From Diplolepis rosae (Eukaryota; Arthropoda; Insecta; Hymenoptera; Diplolepididae): a DNA stretch of 64,000 nt. A program made the position numbers and the translations under genes. Positions 24,724 through 35,995 of the stretch are shown here, in pieces. The notes below the pieces were generated by a model. It made no database searches. It was not told the DNA's origin and saw only the letters and a program-made list of their open reading frames with translations. How positions within the stretch are numbered: position 1 is the stretch's first letter; each line of letters begins with the position of its first letter. The DNA is taken from assembly GCA_030998225.1 (NCBI GenBank), contig JAPYXD010000382.1, positions 2,790,001 through 2,854,000 of the forward strand, read 5' to 3'.

Positions 24724-25279
24724 TCTCTCTTTATCTGCGGTTCGCTGAATCTTTTATCTTTGTTCTCTTTCCCTTCTTTCTCGTCTCTTTCTCTTTACTT
24801 CACCAGCCAGGATGTCCGCGTATAGCTCTTATTTGCGGCTGCGATTGGCTTGTCTCCAGGTGCACTTCCTCTCTTCATTTGGTGTTGGTTGGCTTTGGAC
24901 ATGGTTGCGTGTTACATGATTTATTTCTTTGAGGATCGTTATTTCTAGTTCCTCATTGATTTCTATTACTATGTTGTCCGTTCCCACGCACTTACGATGA
25001 GTTATTAATCTTTTCAGTGTTTACCTCTGAGATTTTCATGCCGATTTTGTCTTCGTTTATTCTCGCATTTCTTTTTTCTCCTTTTGTCTTAATTTTTTTT
25101 TAATTATTCTCATAAGTTCCGTTCTGTGGTTCTGAATTTTATTGGGTCTTATTTGTCGAATCCATTTGTTCCAGATTCTATCAGGTTTTTTTCCTAATAA
25201 TGCTTTGTGTGGAGTGATTTCTATCGTGTCATGGTATGATTCGTTGAAAATTGTTTCACTTTCATCGATCCAGTTATAT

Positions 25280-26093
25280 TTACCATGAATCGTGTTTGTT
25301 TTCTGGTAAGAAAGTTCTGAAACACCTTGCTAGCTCCCGATTTGCTCTTTCAACTATATTAGCTTGTGGATGCCGTGTTGAGGTTAGGATTATTTTTATT
25401 CCTGTCTCTGTTAATGCTTCTTTCCACTTTTTGCTTGTGAATTGCGTACCTCGGTCTGATAGTATTTTGTGTGGTTTTCCTATGTCATTGATGAACTTGT
25501 CGATTTTTTTTATCGTTGCCTCACAAGTTTCTCTTTTTAATGGATATAGTTTCGTGTATTTCGTGAATGTATCTATCACTACCAAAATATATTCATACCC
25601 ATATTTCGTTTTTACTAGGGGCCCAAAAAAAGTCTATGGATATCAGCTCTAAAGGTTCTTCTGGTTGTACCGATTCCTGAATGATGGTCGACGACGTGGT
25701 TGGGATTTTATTCCGTTGACACGAGCTACAAGTTCTAAGTGTCTGCCTGATGATCTTTGTCAAACGTGGATAGTAGAAATGTTCTCTAATGATCTTGTGA
25801 TTTCTGTCTGCTCCAGTGTATCCATAGGCTGAGTGACATTCCCAGATGAGTGTCTTCAATCTTTCTATGGGTAAGTATATCTTGTCCCCTTCTGGTGTTT
25901 TCTGGTATATTATTCCGTTGTTCATCCTAAATTGAGAAGCGTACTCTCCACCTTTTCCCAATGCTTGAATAACCTTGCTGATTCGCATGTCTTCTTGTTG
26001 GAGTTGTTGTATATTTTTTAGATTGTTTTTCAACTCCTTTGAGCATTCATACCTGAGTGCATTTATTGTGATCTTGGTTATATCTCCTTTCAT
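25280..26093 (-). pseudogene. gypsy-2 integrase remnant
   Basis: On the minus strand, 26093-25593 holds an H2C2 zinc-binding domain (HSAYGYTGADRNHKIIREHF, then CSSCQRNK). 25585-25280 holds the integrase core (MVVIDTFTKYTKLYPLKRET, LSDRGTQFTSKKW, HPQANIVERANREL). A frame break separates them, and the first catalytic Asp lies in the disturbed junction (ISIDFFWAP). This is gypsy-type integrase, distinct from gypsy-1. Reverse transcriptase and RNase H are missing between gag and integrase. Between 24724 and 25280 no frame is readable. Confidence 0.88.
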
Positions 26094-26449
26094 TTTCCAT
26101 TTTTTTTCTCGATGTTGTCTACTGAGTAGGTTTCTTCGTTTCTACGTTAGCGGTATTGGTTTCTTCTATTTTATGTTTTATGTTTCATTGCTTGAGACAT
26201 CATCTTCTTCAATGTGTTCCTGTGGTGGCTCGGCTCCTATATCCATGTTGCGAATCTGATACGTCGATTGGGGATTATTTCTCCACGATCTATTCTCCAT
26301 CGGTCTGTTACTCCGATCCGTGTTTTTATTTTGTCCTGTATTTCTCTCCCCTCGATTTCCATAACCTCCAGGTGTGTTCCTCTGCCATGGTGACGTATTT
26401 ACTGGTTAAGGCGTCTCATTCCATCCCATGTGTTGTGTTGCCCATGATG
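26094..26449 (-). pseudogene. gypsy-2 gag C-terminal scrap
   Basis: Reading left on the minus strand, an Arg/Asn-rich stretch followed by QEHIEEDDVSSNET and a stop looks like a gag tail. It is separated from the N-terminal gag at 28270-28700 only by foldback element E2. Confidence 0.5.
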
Positions 26450-28269
26450 GCTAAGCCTGGGTTTGAGATTATTTCATGCATTATTAAAAAAGTTATGGGA
26501 TAAACGAACAAAAAAATATTTTTGTTCTTTTTCAAATATTTAAAAACTAAAACTAGGAAAAATTCTGAAAAAAATTACACAAACGTATCATTAGATGACC
26601 GATGTAGCAGTATTTTTTGGGAAAATTTTTACTCCAAATTTAATAATAAAAAAAATCTTTTTTTCAAACAAATTGATTTTTTTTTAAAACGCCATCTTTG
26701 AAAAATCTGAAAAAATTAACACTGATAGCCGCAAGTATTACGCAACTTTTAGGTATATAATTAAGGTGTGCACTCAAAAATTGTGTGAAATATGAATTTT
26801 TTTGTAAAGTGATGCGCGTGGAATCACGATCTTCGATCGACGGTGTCGGGCGCAAGTTCCACTAATGTTCTATTACTATCTGCTTTTTCGAGAACATTAC
26901 TATCAAAAAGTGCTGGGAAGTGATTATTAATTGTTTAATTATCGCTTTATACTCATAATATATGAATAATGTAATGAGTTTTATAATTATACATAAGTTA
27001 TCAAAAAAATAATTTTTTTTATTAGCATGAAAATAAATTATTTGGTAGAAAATCCACGAGAGTTCATTTTCAAAGAGCAGTTGACATGATTCGACAAAAA
27101 AGAAAACATTGTCGTAATCCATACAAAAACAAAAACCGTAAGTGAATATTACGTGATTTTTCACTCTCGATAGAAATAGAAATATAGTGAAATCATCACG
27201 TGCTGAGCTATAAATAATTTATCAAGCCTCAGCTTAAAAATCATTTTCCTCTTAATAGATTATACTCGCAGATTCAAATCAAAGGCAGTTAAAGGGCATT
27301 CCCAGAACATTTTCTCAATAAATTCAAAGATGTCAAAAAAAATGCTCTCCTTTGCAACACATAGAGGATAAGAGTTATAAAAGATGAAGTTTTAGAAGAA
27401 GGATAGAATAGTATATTATGTGACTAGGCACACGATGGGGGTGATTGCGTGACGAGCGACAATGCTCGCAGGAGATCGAAGCCAAGGCGTAGTCGAGGCC
27501 TAGGTGAGGCATAGTCGAGACAAAGCCGAGACGAATCCGAGGCGCAATCAGTCCTGCGAGCATTGTCGCGAGTCTCGAAATGTCCCGAATTGTGTGCATT
27601 GGAACATATTCTATTTTATGTGACTGTGGTGCGGATACGAGTTTTTATGCATTCGGCTGCAAAAATCTCTCGAAGACAATAATATTGACGAAAAATCAGA
27701 GTCCTTGCGACTTATCATATTCTCATCCACGTACAATTCAAAAAATCACTCTTTATACTTTCTGACGTAAAAAATTTGTTTGTGGATTTTTTACGAACAA
27801 ATTTCTTTTCATCATAATAAAAAAAATTATTTTTTTGATAACTTATGTATAATTATAAAACTCATTACATTATTCATATATTATGAGTATAAATCGATAA
27901 TTAAACAATTAATAATCACTTCCCATCACTTTTTGATAGTAATGTTCTCGAAAAAGCAGATAGTAATAGAACGTTAGTGGAACTTGCGCCCGACACCGTC
28001 GATCGAAGATCGTGATTCCACGCGCATCACTTTACAAAAAAATTTATATTTCACACAATTTTTAAGTGCGCACCTTAATTATATATCTAAAATTTGCGTA
28101 ATACTTGCGGCTTTCAGTATGAATTTTTTCAGATTTTTCAAAGATGGCGTTTTTTCAAAAAATCAATTTGTTTGAAAAAAACATTTTTTTTGTTCGTTTA
28201 TCCCATAACTTTTTGAATAATGCATGAAATAATCTCAAATTTTAGGTTTCTTCATTATTTATGTTAGTT
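26450..28269. mobile_element. Foldback element E2, inserted in gypsy-2 gag
   Basis: Same family as E1 and in the opposite orientation. Its arms are about 26450-27030 and 27780-28269, with the same 'cgatcgaagatcgtgattcca' marker in both. The order of unique middle blocks is reversed relative to E1: 27060-27400 matches 5000-5370 and 27660-27780 matches 4855-4970, both inverted. It carries an extra ~240 bp (27410-27655) absent from E1. The left arm lacks about 25 bp that the right arm has. No transposase. Confidence 0.85.
27456..27569. repeat. Hairpin with internal short repeats inside E2
   Basis: An 18 bp perfect inverted repeat (gcgacaatgctcgcagga and its complement) encloses about 78 bp of repeated 'gtagtcgaggc' / 'aagccgagacg' words. 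It is GC-rich within an AT-rich element and absent from E1, so it is probably a secondary insertion. Confidence 0.75.
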
Positions 28270-28700
28270 ATTTCTTCTCTTCTTTCTTCTTCGGCGTTAA
28301 TTCTCCCCATAATTCTGGTTTGCTGGGCTTTTATTCTACCGAATTGCGTCTTTATGCTGTTGTTCCTCTTATCCAGGGCTTGTGTAATTCCTGTCGTTAC
28401 TTCAAGTGATTGATTGATTCCAGCTTCCATTGTTGTCAACCTTTTCTGTAGGTTTTTCTCCTTTTCTGCCTCCTGCTTCTCTCTTCTCTTTTTCTCTGCA
28501 TCAAGCATTTTCCGGACTTTGTTCTCTAGGTTCTCGAACTTCCTTACCAAGGATTCTGCGAAGTCCTCACCTCCTTGCCCCCCTATATCCATTGTGCTGA
28601 GTACTTCCCAGTCTCCTTGTGCCTCTGGCAAGGTTCTGTCTAAGTCTTCTTGGCCGTGATCACTACCACTGGTCCCTGACCGTAGGCCTTGGCGACTCAT
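28270..28700 (-). pseudogene. gypsy-2 gag N-terminal part
   Basis: It starts MSRQGLRSGTSGSDHGQEDL at 28700, only 18 nt after the LTR end at 28719, and runs about 145 codons. It then enters the foldback element at 28269. The middle (residues 60-100) is a charged coiled-coil-like stretch (EKKRREKQEAEKEKNLQKRL). No capsid signature remains. Assignment to gag rests on position between the 5' LTR and the pol remnant. Confidence 0.7.
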
Positions 28701-28718
28701 TTTTTTTTCCGATGGTAG

Positions 28719-29523
28719 TGTATGGATGAAATATTATAAGAAAAATAGCTAGCTAATCGTTATCAGGAAATTTCTCAATTTACACTAAAAACGAAACCCA
28801 CATTTATTTTGGATTAATGACTCGATACAAACCAACTATGCGATTTGAAACAGCTTGACTCTATATAATCTTAACCGCGAGATCCAAAATAAATTTCCTA
28901 AAATATGCTTCGATTTCTTAAATGGTCTAACCCCGAAATATTAATATTGTGGCTCGATATAATCCAATATTCTGTATCTTACTCTTTGGCTTGATATAAT
29001 TTTATATTCCTAATTTCCTTTAACTGATGATTGCCACAAGCAGACAGGAGTTCCAAGCTCTTTACTCGCGAAAATATTCGCGAGTGAAGGAGCTTAAATA
29101 CCCCCCTGGGTGGGTGAGAGCACCAGACTCAGATAAGGGCAGAAAACCCTTATCCACCCCACTGCGCCTCAACTGTGAGTTGAATCAGAACTCAGCTAAG
29201 GGCAGAAAACCCTCAGCCTGCCCCGAGAACGTCTCAGAGAATAAGTCAGGACTCACCTAAAGGCAGAAAACCTTTAGACTGCCCCTAGAGTATTCTCAGG
29301 CTGCTTGCAGCTCGATCAAGAGCCACCGGAATGCCTCTTCCCAGCCCAGCATCCCGCTTTTATATTCGCGGGTCCATTCTCCCACCGCTGTTCCTCGGTC
29401 GCGGGTGGGAGATACTGCATCTGCGCTTGACGACCGCGCCTAGGTGCTGACTACACTGCTTGTGGGCTGAATCGCCGGTGTTGCCGGTTGTCATACTGCA
29501 GGGGCGCGGTTTGCACGGTTACA
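28719..29523 (-). repeat. 5' LTR of gypsy-2 (805 bp)
   Basis: On the minus strand the LTR starts TGTAACCGTGCAAACC at 29523 and ends CCATACA at 28719. It matches the truncated copy at 24185-24723. Both carry the 'cccttatc'/'agagaataa' blocks and an 'actcgcga...tcgcgagt' palindrome. Confidence 0.85.
29357..29364 (-). promoter_or_regulatory. TATA box in the gypsy-2 LTR
   Basis: TATAAAAG on the minus strand, about 160 bp into the LTR and pointing into gag, the usual place for an LTR core promoter. Confidence 0.5.
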
Positions 29524-31121
29524 ATATAGTATTAAACAGTTATGAAAAAGAATAATCAAACTTTCAAGATTCTATGATTTAATAGCAATTTGACTTAACT
29601 TGCAAACGAGTGAACAAACTGTCCTAACTGAAAATTTCCGTTCCATTTTGATTCAACTGAACATGTTAATTCCATTTTTACTTAACTGAAATGACTTGTG
29701 ATATTTTGTTATAACTGTTTTTTGTGGTTTTTTGAAATTTGTAATAAAAATGATAATGAGGCAAAGATCTATCTTACATGAGTGTGTAAAGAAGCTAATT
29801 TCGATTTTTCATTTAGAAAAGGGCATGTTCCCTTTTATTTTAACTGTAAATTATCATATTTGTTCCATTCTACTTTGTCTCAACTTGATCGACATAGAAT
29901 ATTTTTCATCTTGTTTACGAAAAAAAAATAGAATCAGTGAATGTCGACAGAAATTTTTTTCAAGCTTGGAAATGGAAATGATCAAAGAAAGGGATTTCAA
30001 TCCAAATTTTTCCAAAGGTACGAATAAATTTGTATTTGTAAATCTATACTAAAATTTACATCAATTATAAGTTTTAAAAATGTTTCATTGTAATGTTGCA
30101 TCACAAAGTAACTTTTTGGTATTTGTTTTTGATTTTTGTTTTTGCAGTCAAATACACATCAATATTCTAGTTTGACATGATAATCTATTTATGTTTAGTA
30201 ATGATTACAACAAGAAAAAATATAAAATAATTTTGGATAAGTAACGAAATAAAATTCCATTTTTTACGAATTATTGTTTTGAATCTAAATGACGGATTGG
30301 CAATCGATTTTTAAGATTTGATTTTTAACTTTTCAATTCTGTGTATCGAAGGCATTTTCGTTTTTTCACAATCTGTGATGTATCGCTTGTTTATATTCAT
30401 ATTAAAATAAGGAAAATTTATAAGAATAATTTTTTTAAAATGACTCGCAAACTTGATACAGCTGTTCTCTAAAAGTATAGCAATAAGCAAACGTACAGTA
30501 TTACAGCAATTGCTGTACAATACCCATGGTAGTATGCAATCAGTGATTTATGTTACCACTAAAACCTTTCGAGTCATAGTTGCACGAGCTGATGGAGTTG
30601 TTTCATTTCTTGACTCGGACAACAATCTACGAATACTAAAACTATTCGATGGTCTTACTGCAACATTCGGATCACTCTTCTTTGAGCCAGCGACCATATT
30701 TATCTGAAAATTTTTTTCAATATTAGTTTGCATAAAAGAATAAAGTTATAACTAAAGCATTTTTAAACAATTTTAATAAAAGTTAATAGGCATAACATTC
30801 ACAGTGAATAATTTTGGGCTTGCTTTTACCGGAGAAGCTTTCTCATATAATTATACTTACTTCGAAAGACGTCCATTCTCACTGGATCCAATGTAGTTGC
30901 TGACTGGCTGAGGAAATTAATATCCGAAGATGTTAGTAGCAAGGTTTCCGACGAAAACTGAAGGGCTTGGAGAGTATTTTCGGGTGTTTGGCAGAGTCTG
31001 CTTCAAAATGTATACTCCATTTCCAAGATGAAACTGAAATTGAAAAGTCAAATAGTTGGAAACAAGAAAAAAATTTTACCCTATAAAATATTTTCAAATA
31101 TTAAATTATTCAGTATTTGTT
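29524..31121. other. AT-rich intergenic or intronic DNA
   Basis: Mostly featureless, apart from the candidate exon at 30566-30703 described separately. Confidence 0.5.
30566..30697 (-). CDS. Candidate first coding exon of an unknown gene
   Basis: On the minus strand an AT-rich tract plus 'ttttcag' (acceptor at 30704-30706) precedes ATAAATATGG. The ATG at 30697 opens 44 codons (MVAGSKKSDPNVAVRPSNSF...ATMTRK), and GAAAG|GTTTTA can serve as a donor at 30565. The encoded peptide is Ser/Arg-rich and not low-complexity, unlike chance frames nearby. I do not recognise a family. It could be a host gene on the opposite strand to ankyrin, or chance. Confidence 0.25.
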
Positions 31122-32489
31122 CAGTAGAATTAGCCAAAAACGGCTTTTTTCGCCTACTCCTCTGTCAATTTGCTTAAATATCATAAAAAATGCTAGAAAC
31201 ATAAAGAGTAAGAAAGAAAGACCGTTAATAGTGTGCACAACTTTTGGTGGCGAGTTTAAGGGGGAATAAACTGTTTTTTTTTGTCTCCAAGGCGTTTCCG
31301 GCCAAAAACTATGAGTCGGACAAAAAAGTTTTCGAACAAAAGTTGTAGCCAGATGATTAATAAACAAAATGGCATAAATGCAATTCCGCAAAAGTGATTT
31401 GTTTTCGAAATATGAGATTGTTAATTAAAAAATTGACCTTTTTTTATTTCAATCGTGTAGCCGCAAATAAAAAATGTACAATGTTGGTTTCTTCAAAATC
31501 GATAGTCCACCTATATGCCAAAATTGTCTGAAAATTTCAAGTTTCCCTGACTTATATTTTTTAAGTTATTGAATTGTTAATTTAACGGAAGTGTCCCTAT
31601 TAAGGCCCTTGTACTTTTTTTGTTAACAATCTAAAATAGTGGTAAGGTGTTGGAGTCCATCCAAAGGCAACTTGATTTCAATTTGCAATCAAGAAATTGC
31701 AATTTTTTTGTTTATTTATATTTTTTTTTGCATTTTGCAACTAACTGGCACTTTTTATTTGCCGTTTCAGGTTTAAATTTTAATTTTTTCAAAATGAAAA
31801 AATGCGCGTTAGAATCAGCGAATTTTGAAAAAATTGAAATTTAACCCTGAAACCAAAAATCAAAAGTCTCAGAAAGTTGGAAAATGGAAAAAATATAAAT
31901 CAACAAAAAAATTGCAATTTATTGATTGAAAATTGAAGTCAAGTGGCCTTTGTATGGATTCCAATACCTTACCACTATTTTATATTGTTAATTAAAAAAG
32001 TACAAGGACCTAAATTGGGACACTTTTGTTAAATTAACAATTTAATAATTTAAAACATATAAATCGAAAAAACTTGAAATTTTCACACAATGTTGGCATA
32101 CAGGTGGACTATCGATTTTAAAGAAACCAACATTGTAAATTTTGTATTTGCGGCTGCACGATTGAAATAAAAAAAGGTTAATTTTTTAATTAACAATTTC
32201 ATATTTCGTAAACAAATCATTTTTTCGTAATTGAATTTGTGCCATTTTGTTCATTAATCATCTAGCTACAATTTTTGAGTGAGAACTTTTTTTGTCTGAC
32301 TCATAGTTTTTAGTCGGAAACGCCTTATACAAAAAAAAACTTTTTTTTCACTTAAACTCGTCACCAAAAGTTGTGCACACTATTCACGGTCTTTTTTCCT
32401 TGCTCTATATGTTTCTAGCATTTTCCATGATTTTTAAGCAAATGTACAGAGGAGTAGGCGAAAAAAGCCGTTTTCGACTAATTCTACTG
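31122..32489. repeat. 1.37 kb near-perfect palindrome (foldback element E3)
   Basis: It begins CAGTAGAATTAG and ends CTAATTCTACTG. The two halves mirror each other almost throughout, meeting near 31803, so there is hardly any loop. Matched pairs include 'gaaaaaagccg' at 32460 with 'cggcttttttcgcc' at 31141, and 'ggtaaggtgttggagtccat' at 31639 with its mirror at 31956. No coding content. A transcript would fold into one hairpin of about 680 bp. Confidence 0.85.
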
Positions 32490-32744
32490 GAATATATGCA
32501 TTAGACAAAATGCGCTGTCGCTTATTCGTTTTTTCTCTTTTCGGGAAATATGCAGCTTTGAATTACTTTTACCTTGTTGTTATTCAGTTGCCCTATTGGT
32601 GAAAAATCTTTCTCCCAATTTATCCTTCATGAAACCAGAGACGTGTTCCTTTCAAAATATTGCGAAATATCTTCATCAAGAATCTATGAAGCATTTGTTG
32701 ATTTGTTAGAGAGAATCAAAATCAGGTTCTCTTAAATGAAAAAA

Positions 32745-33262
32745 ATTTCTTACCTTGAGCCTGCCAATAGTCGTCTGATACATACATACATACATAAACA
32801 GCATACAAATATATTCACACCATTCAGTCGTAGCCAATCACATTTTTAATCACAAATACACTTAAGCATATAATCTTACATATATATAGACCTTATAACC
32901 TCATTTATATACAGTACGATACGCATTCGTCGAATCACGCACACGCTCGTTCACAATCCTCAGACATAAAACTTGGAACTTTCTTATATAGTGACTGCAA
33001 GAGTTATTCAGAGCTTGTGAGAGTAAGTGTCGTCAATAAAGTTTTTGAGCCTTACTCAACTAAAAACAAATCAACTTTTTTCATAAATTATTCATAAAAT
33101 ATTTTTTTTGATGAATATAATTAATTAATAAATTATTATAATTGTCATTGTTGATATATATAACATAATTATTAATTAATATTTGGTATGCATTTTTATT
33201 ATAACTACGTATGAAGTTTAATGAAACTAAAGCTTGAAATGTACATTAAAAAATTGTATTAT
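32745..33262. repeat. MITE-like repeat A2, left part
   Basis: Direct repeat of 40125-40643 inside element A1. It includes TATAAAAC-like and AATAAAG motifs and ends at the TTAT target of the LTR that splits it. The other part is at 45818-46164. Confidence 0.75.
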
Positions 33263-33994
33263 TGTCACGTCCCATGACCGTCGCTATTTATTTATTCATA
33301 ATACCAAAATATGTAAAATTAATGAAAGATTTTAACATAAAACATACATAAGCAACAGCTATTTAAAAGTATTGATTAGACGAAAATTGAATGTACAAAA
33401 ATAAAATTGTAATAGAAAGAGAGATAGTAGTGAAGTTATAAATAGAAAACATCGTAAGCTCTTAATTACCTATTAACGAGGGAACCCCATCGGAATGTCC
33501 TAAGTACACAAGAATATCGACAGGCGCAGCAAAGGATAGAAATTAAAAAATGAATCATCTCAAGAAGAAGGAACGTCGGGGAAACCAAAATAAGAAAAAC
33601 GAAGTCTCCCGTTTTTTCTTCAGTACACAAAAAATGGCAACCCAAAAAAAAAGAAGCCAGCTCAGCCACGTGCAAAGGTCAGGCCAACATCAGAAGCATA
33701 TTAGCAGGGCAAATCAAACATAGCCAGTATCGACAAAAAATATAAAACCCTTTAGTCAGCACCTAGAAGTTCCTTGTCAGTATCGATCGAAAAAATGGTG
33801 AACATAGCCAGTATCGACCAAAATTAAGTGCATAAAAGTACTTGCGAATCTGCGAATCTTCAGTTGCCGTCGGACTATCTTCAATGCTGGAACTCTGCTC
33901 AAAAATTTAGTAACAGAGTTCCCCTCGGACCATCTTAAATTTGAGAACTCTCCTAGTAGTTACCCCGGTTAACTCATTCCATCTTTTGTCAGTG
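33263..33994. repeat. Solo LTR 2, left part
   Basis: Starts TGTCACGTCCCATGAC after TTAT (33259-33262). The LTR resumes at 45235 after the hAT-like insertion and ends GACGTCACA at 45817, followed by TTAT (45818-45821). The total without the insertion is about 1315 bp. The start matches the gypsy-1 LTR start, so this is a gypsy-type LTR. No internal gag-pol is present, so it was a solo LTR before the hAT-like element entered. Confidence 0.8.
33987..33994. other. 8 bp target duplication, left
   Basis: TGTCAGTG directly before the hAT-like element. It is repeated exactly at 45227-45234. Confidence 0.85.
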
Positions 33995-35296
33995 CAGAGA
34001 TGAGTTCGGAGATTGCTAAATTAATGGAATAAGAGAATTTCACAAAAGTGGGCTGATAAACGCGCCCTCTGAACGCGTTGCGCAAAAGGTGTACTTTGCG
34101 CGTCGGTAAATAATGAAAGTTAGAAAATCCAGAAATGATTTACCATCAGAATTTCTATAGAGGGGCAGCGGCGCGCGCTGCCCTTGTTTCTTCCTCGTCG
34201 CTCTTGCACGCGAGAACGACACGTCCCACTTCTCCTTATTCTCCTCGCTTCCTTCATGCAATGCTATTTTTATATTTCACGCTTTCGGTTATCGAGTCGG
34301 AATTGAGAATTGTGTATTTCTGTCGAAACCGTGCAAAAGAGGCGCGAAGCAGACGACAATTTCAAATTTACGAAATGTTATTTAAGAGAACACTTTTTTC
34401 CGATATTTTGGAAAAAATCTGCCTAAAATAAAAATCTGAAATATCGTGTAAAATTTTATAAGCATTTAAACACTTCAAAAATAAACTTTCAGTAAAATTT
34501 GATGCCAATAAATGTTCCAAATTTGAATCAATATATATTTTCCGATTCAAATTTCCATACTTCTTATCAATTTTGTGCATTTAAAAACTTTTTAGTCAGA
34601 GAGATATTTTCTATTAAGAAGAGATAAACATAAAATTCAAGTTTAAAATTTACATTCTCAGTTTTATGTTAGAAATATTTTCATCTCACATTTTTGTAGC
34701 CTAAGCACAGACTTTTCATTGAAAAAATGAAATGGTCTATGGAAAGGAAAAATTTTCTAACAAATGCGGATAAATTAAAAAGCTAAAATATGTGTTCATT
34801 AATATCTTCATATGAACATGTAAATATTTATCGATATTAAATTTTACATAAAAATTTTGTCCGAAGTGTTCAAATCTTGTATATGACAAGATCATATGGA
34901 CGAGTTCAATTTTTTTAATGAAATATTTTGTAATTTTTAATTTGTCTGTTCTTCTGGAATCTGAGGAAGATTTGAACAGTGAACAACAAATTTTCCAATG
35001 GAATTCAAGGTCAATAAATGCTTAAAGTTTTATATTAAAATTTTAATTACAAAATTTTGAAGCTTTGTAACTATAACATTTTTTGGAATTTACATCTTCT
35101 ACATGACAATTTGTATATATATTGTCACGTCCCGCGACTCTACCACCTAGAGTAATAAACAAATTAAGGAACCAATGAAGAGATCAAGGCAACATTACCA
35201 CGTCCTTGATTATATTGACTCAACAGCAAGATCTAACAAGAAATAGGAAGATCGTTAAAATCGAAAGGCATATCTAAATAGATATATTTGGCTGTG

Positions 35297-35745
35297 ACAT
35301 TAACGCCAAGTAATAAATTTCATCGGAACGTGACTCATCGGTAAAGGCAACTCATACGACTTTAAACACCAAAATATGGAAAAGATCGTACACCTTGTTT
35401 TTACTTCCACAGTAGTTGACCTTTTCGTTAGAATCGAATAACAGATAAAATAGACTTGATATATTTGACTATGACACTAATGCCAGGTAATAAATTTCAT
35501 CGAAGCATAAGTAATCAGAGAAGGCAACTCATCCGATCTTAAAATACCAAATATGGAAAAGATGATACACCTTGTTTTTACTTCCACAGTAGTTGACCTT
35601 TTCGTTAGACTCGAATAACAGATAAAATAGATTGCGAAATTAGTGCCAGGTAATGAATCTCATTGGAGCACGAGTCATCAGAGAAGGCAACTCATCCGAT
35701 CTTAATACCAAAAGTGGTACACTTTAGTTTTGCTCCCACCATAAG
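35297..35745 (+). repeat. Three ~170 bp tandem units in solo LTR 1
   Basis: Units start near 35297, 35473 and 35638 at 'tgccaggtaataaatttcat' or a variant. They share 'ggcaactcatccgatctta', and two carry 'acttccacagtagttgacct'. Confidence 0.8.
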
Positions 35746-35800
35746 CAACCTTGCAAAAGTGCTATAAAAGGCAAAAATCCCAAGAGAAGTCAGTTCAGTC

Positions 35801-35995
35801 AACATCAGATTTCTACAATGTAACCAACGCGAGTTCAGTCAGTTCAGTCAACATCAGATTTCTACAATGTAACCAACGCGAGTTCAGTCAGTTCAGTCAC
35901 TTAGTCGACATCCAATTTCTACAATGTAACCAAAGTGAGTTCAGTTAGTCATTCGACATCCGATTTTCACAATGTAACCAACGCGAGTCCAGTCC
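35801..35995 (+). repeat. Four ~50 bp tandem units in solo LTR 1
   Basis: 'acatcagatttctacaatgt' and variants at 35802, 35851, 35908 and 35956, each followed by 'aaccaacgcgagttcag' or similar. They lie just downstream of the TATA-like box. Confidence 0.85.

Noticed and set aside
26361..26390. 'ccataacctccagg' as another copia primer site
   Set aside because: It lacks the GGGCCC half and lies within gypsy-2 gag-derived sequence. The similar word at 49848-49861 is likewise too short to claim.
32745..33262. TATA and AATAAA motifs suggesting a BEL/Pao LTR
   Set aside because: The paired copy continues into a MITE with CACGGAG ends, and no TG...CA borders or primer site are visible.
34040..34580. 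Open frames repeated at 63002-63474, suggesting a conserved gene
   Set aside because: The similarity is explained by the repeated arm of the hAT-like element. The frames carry no family signature and differ by frameshifts.
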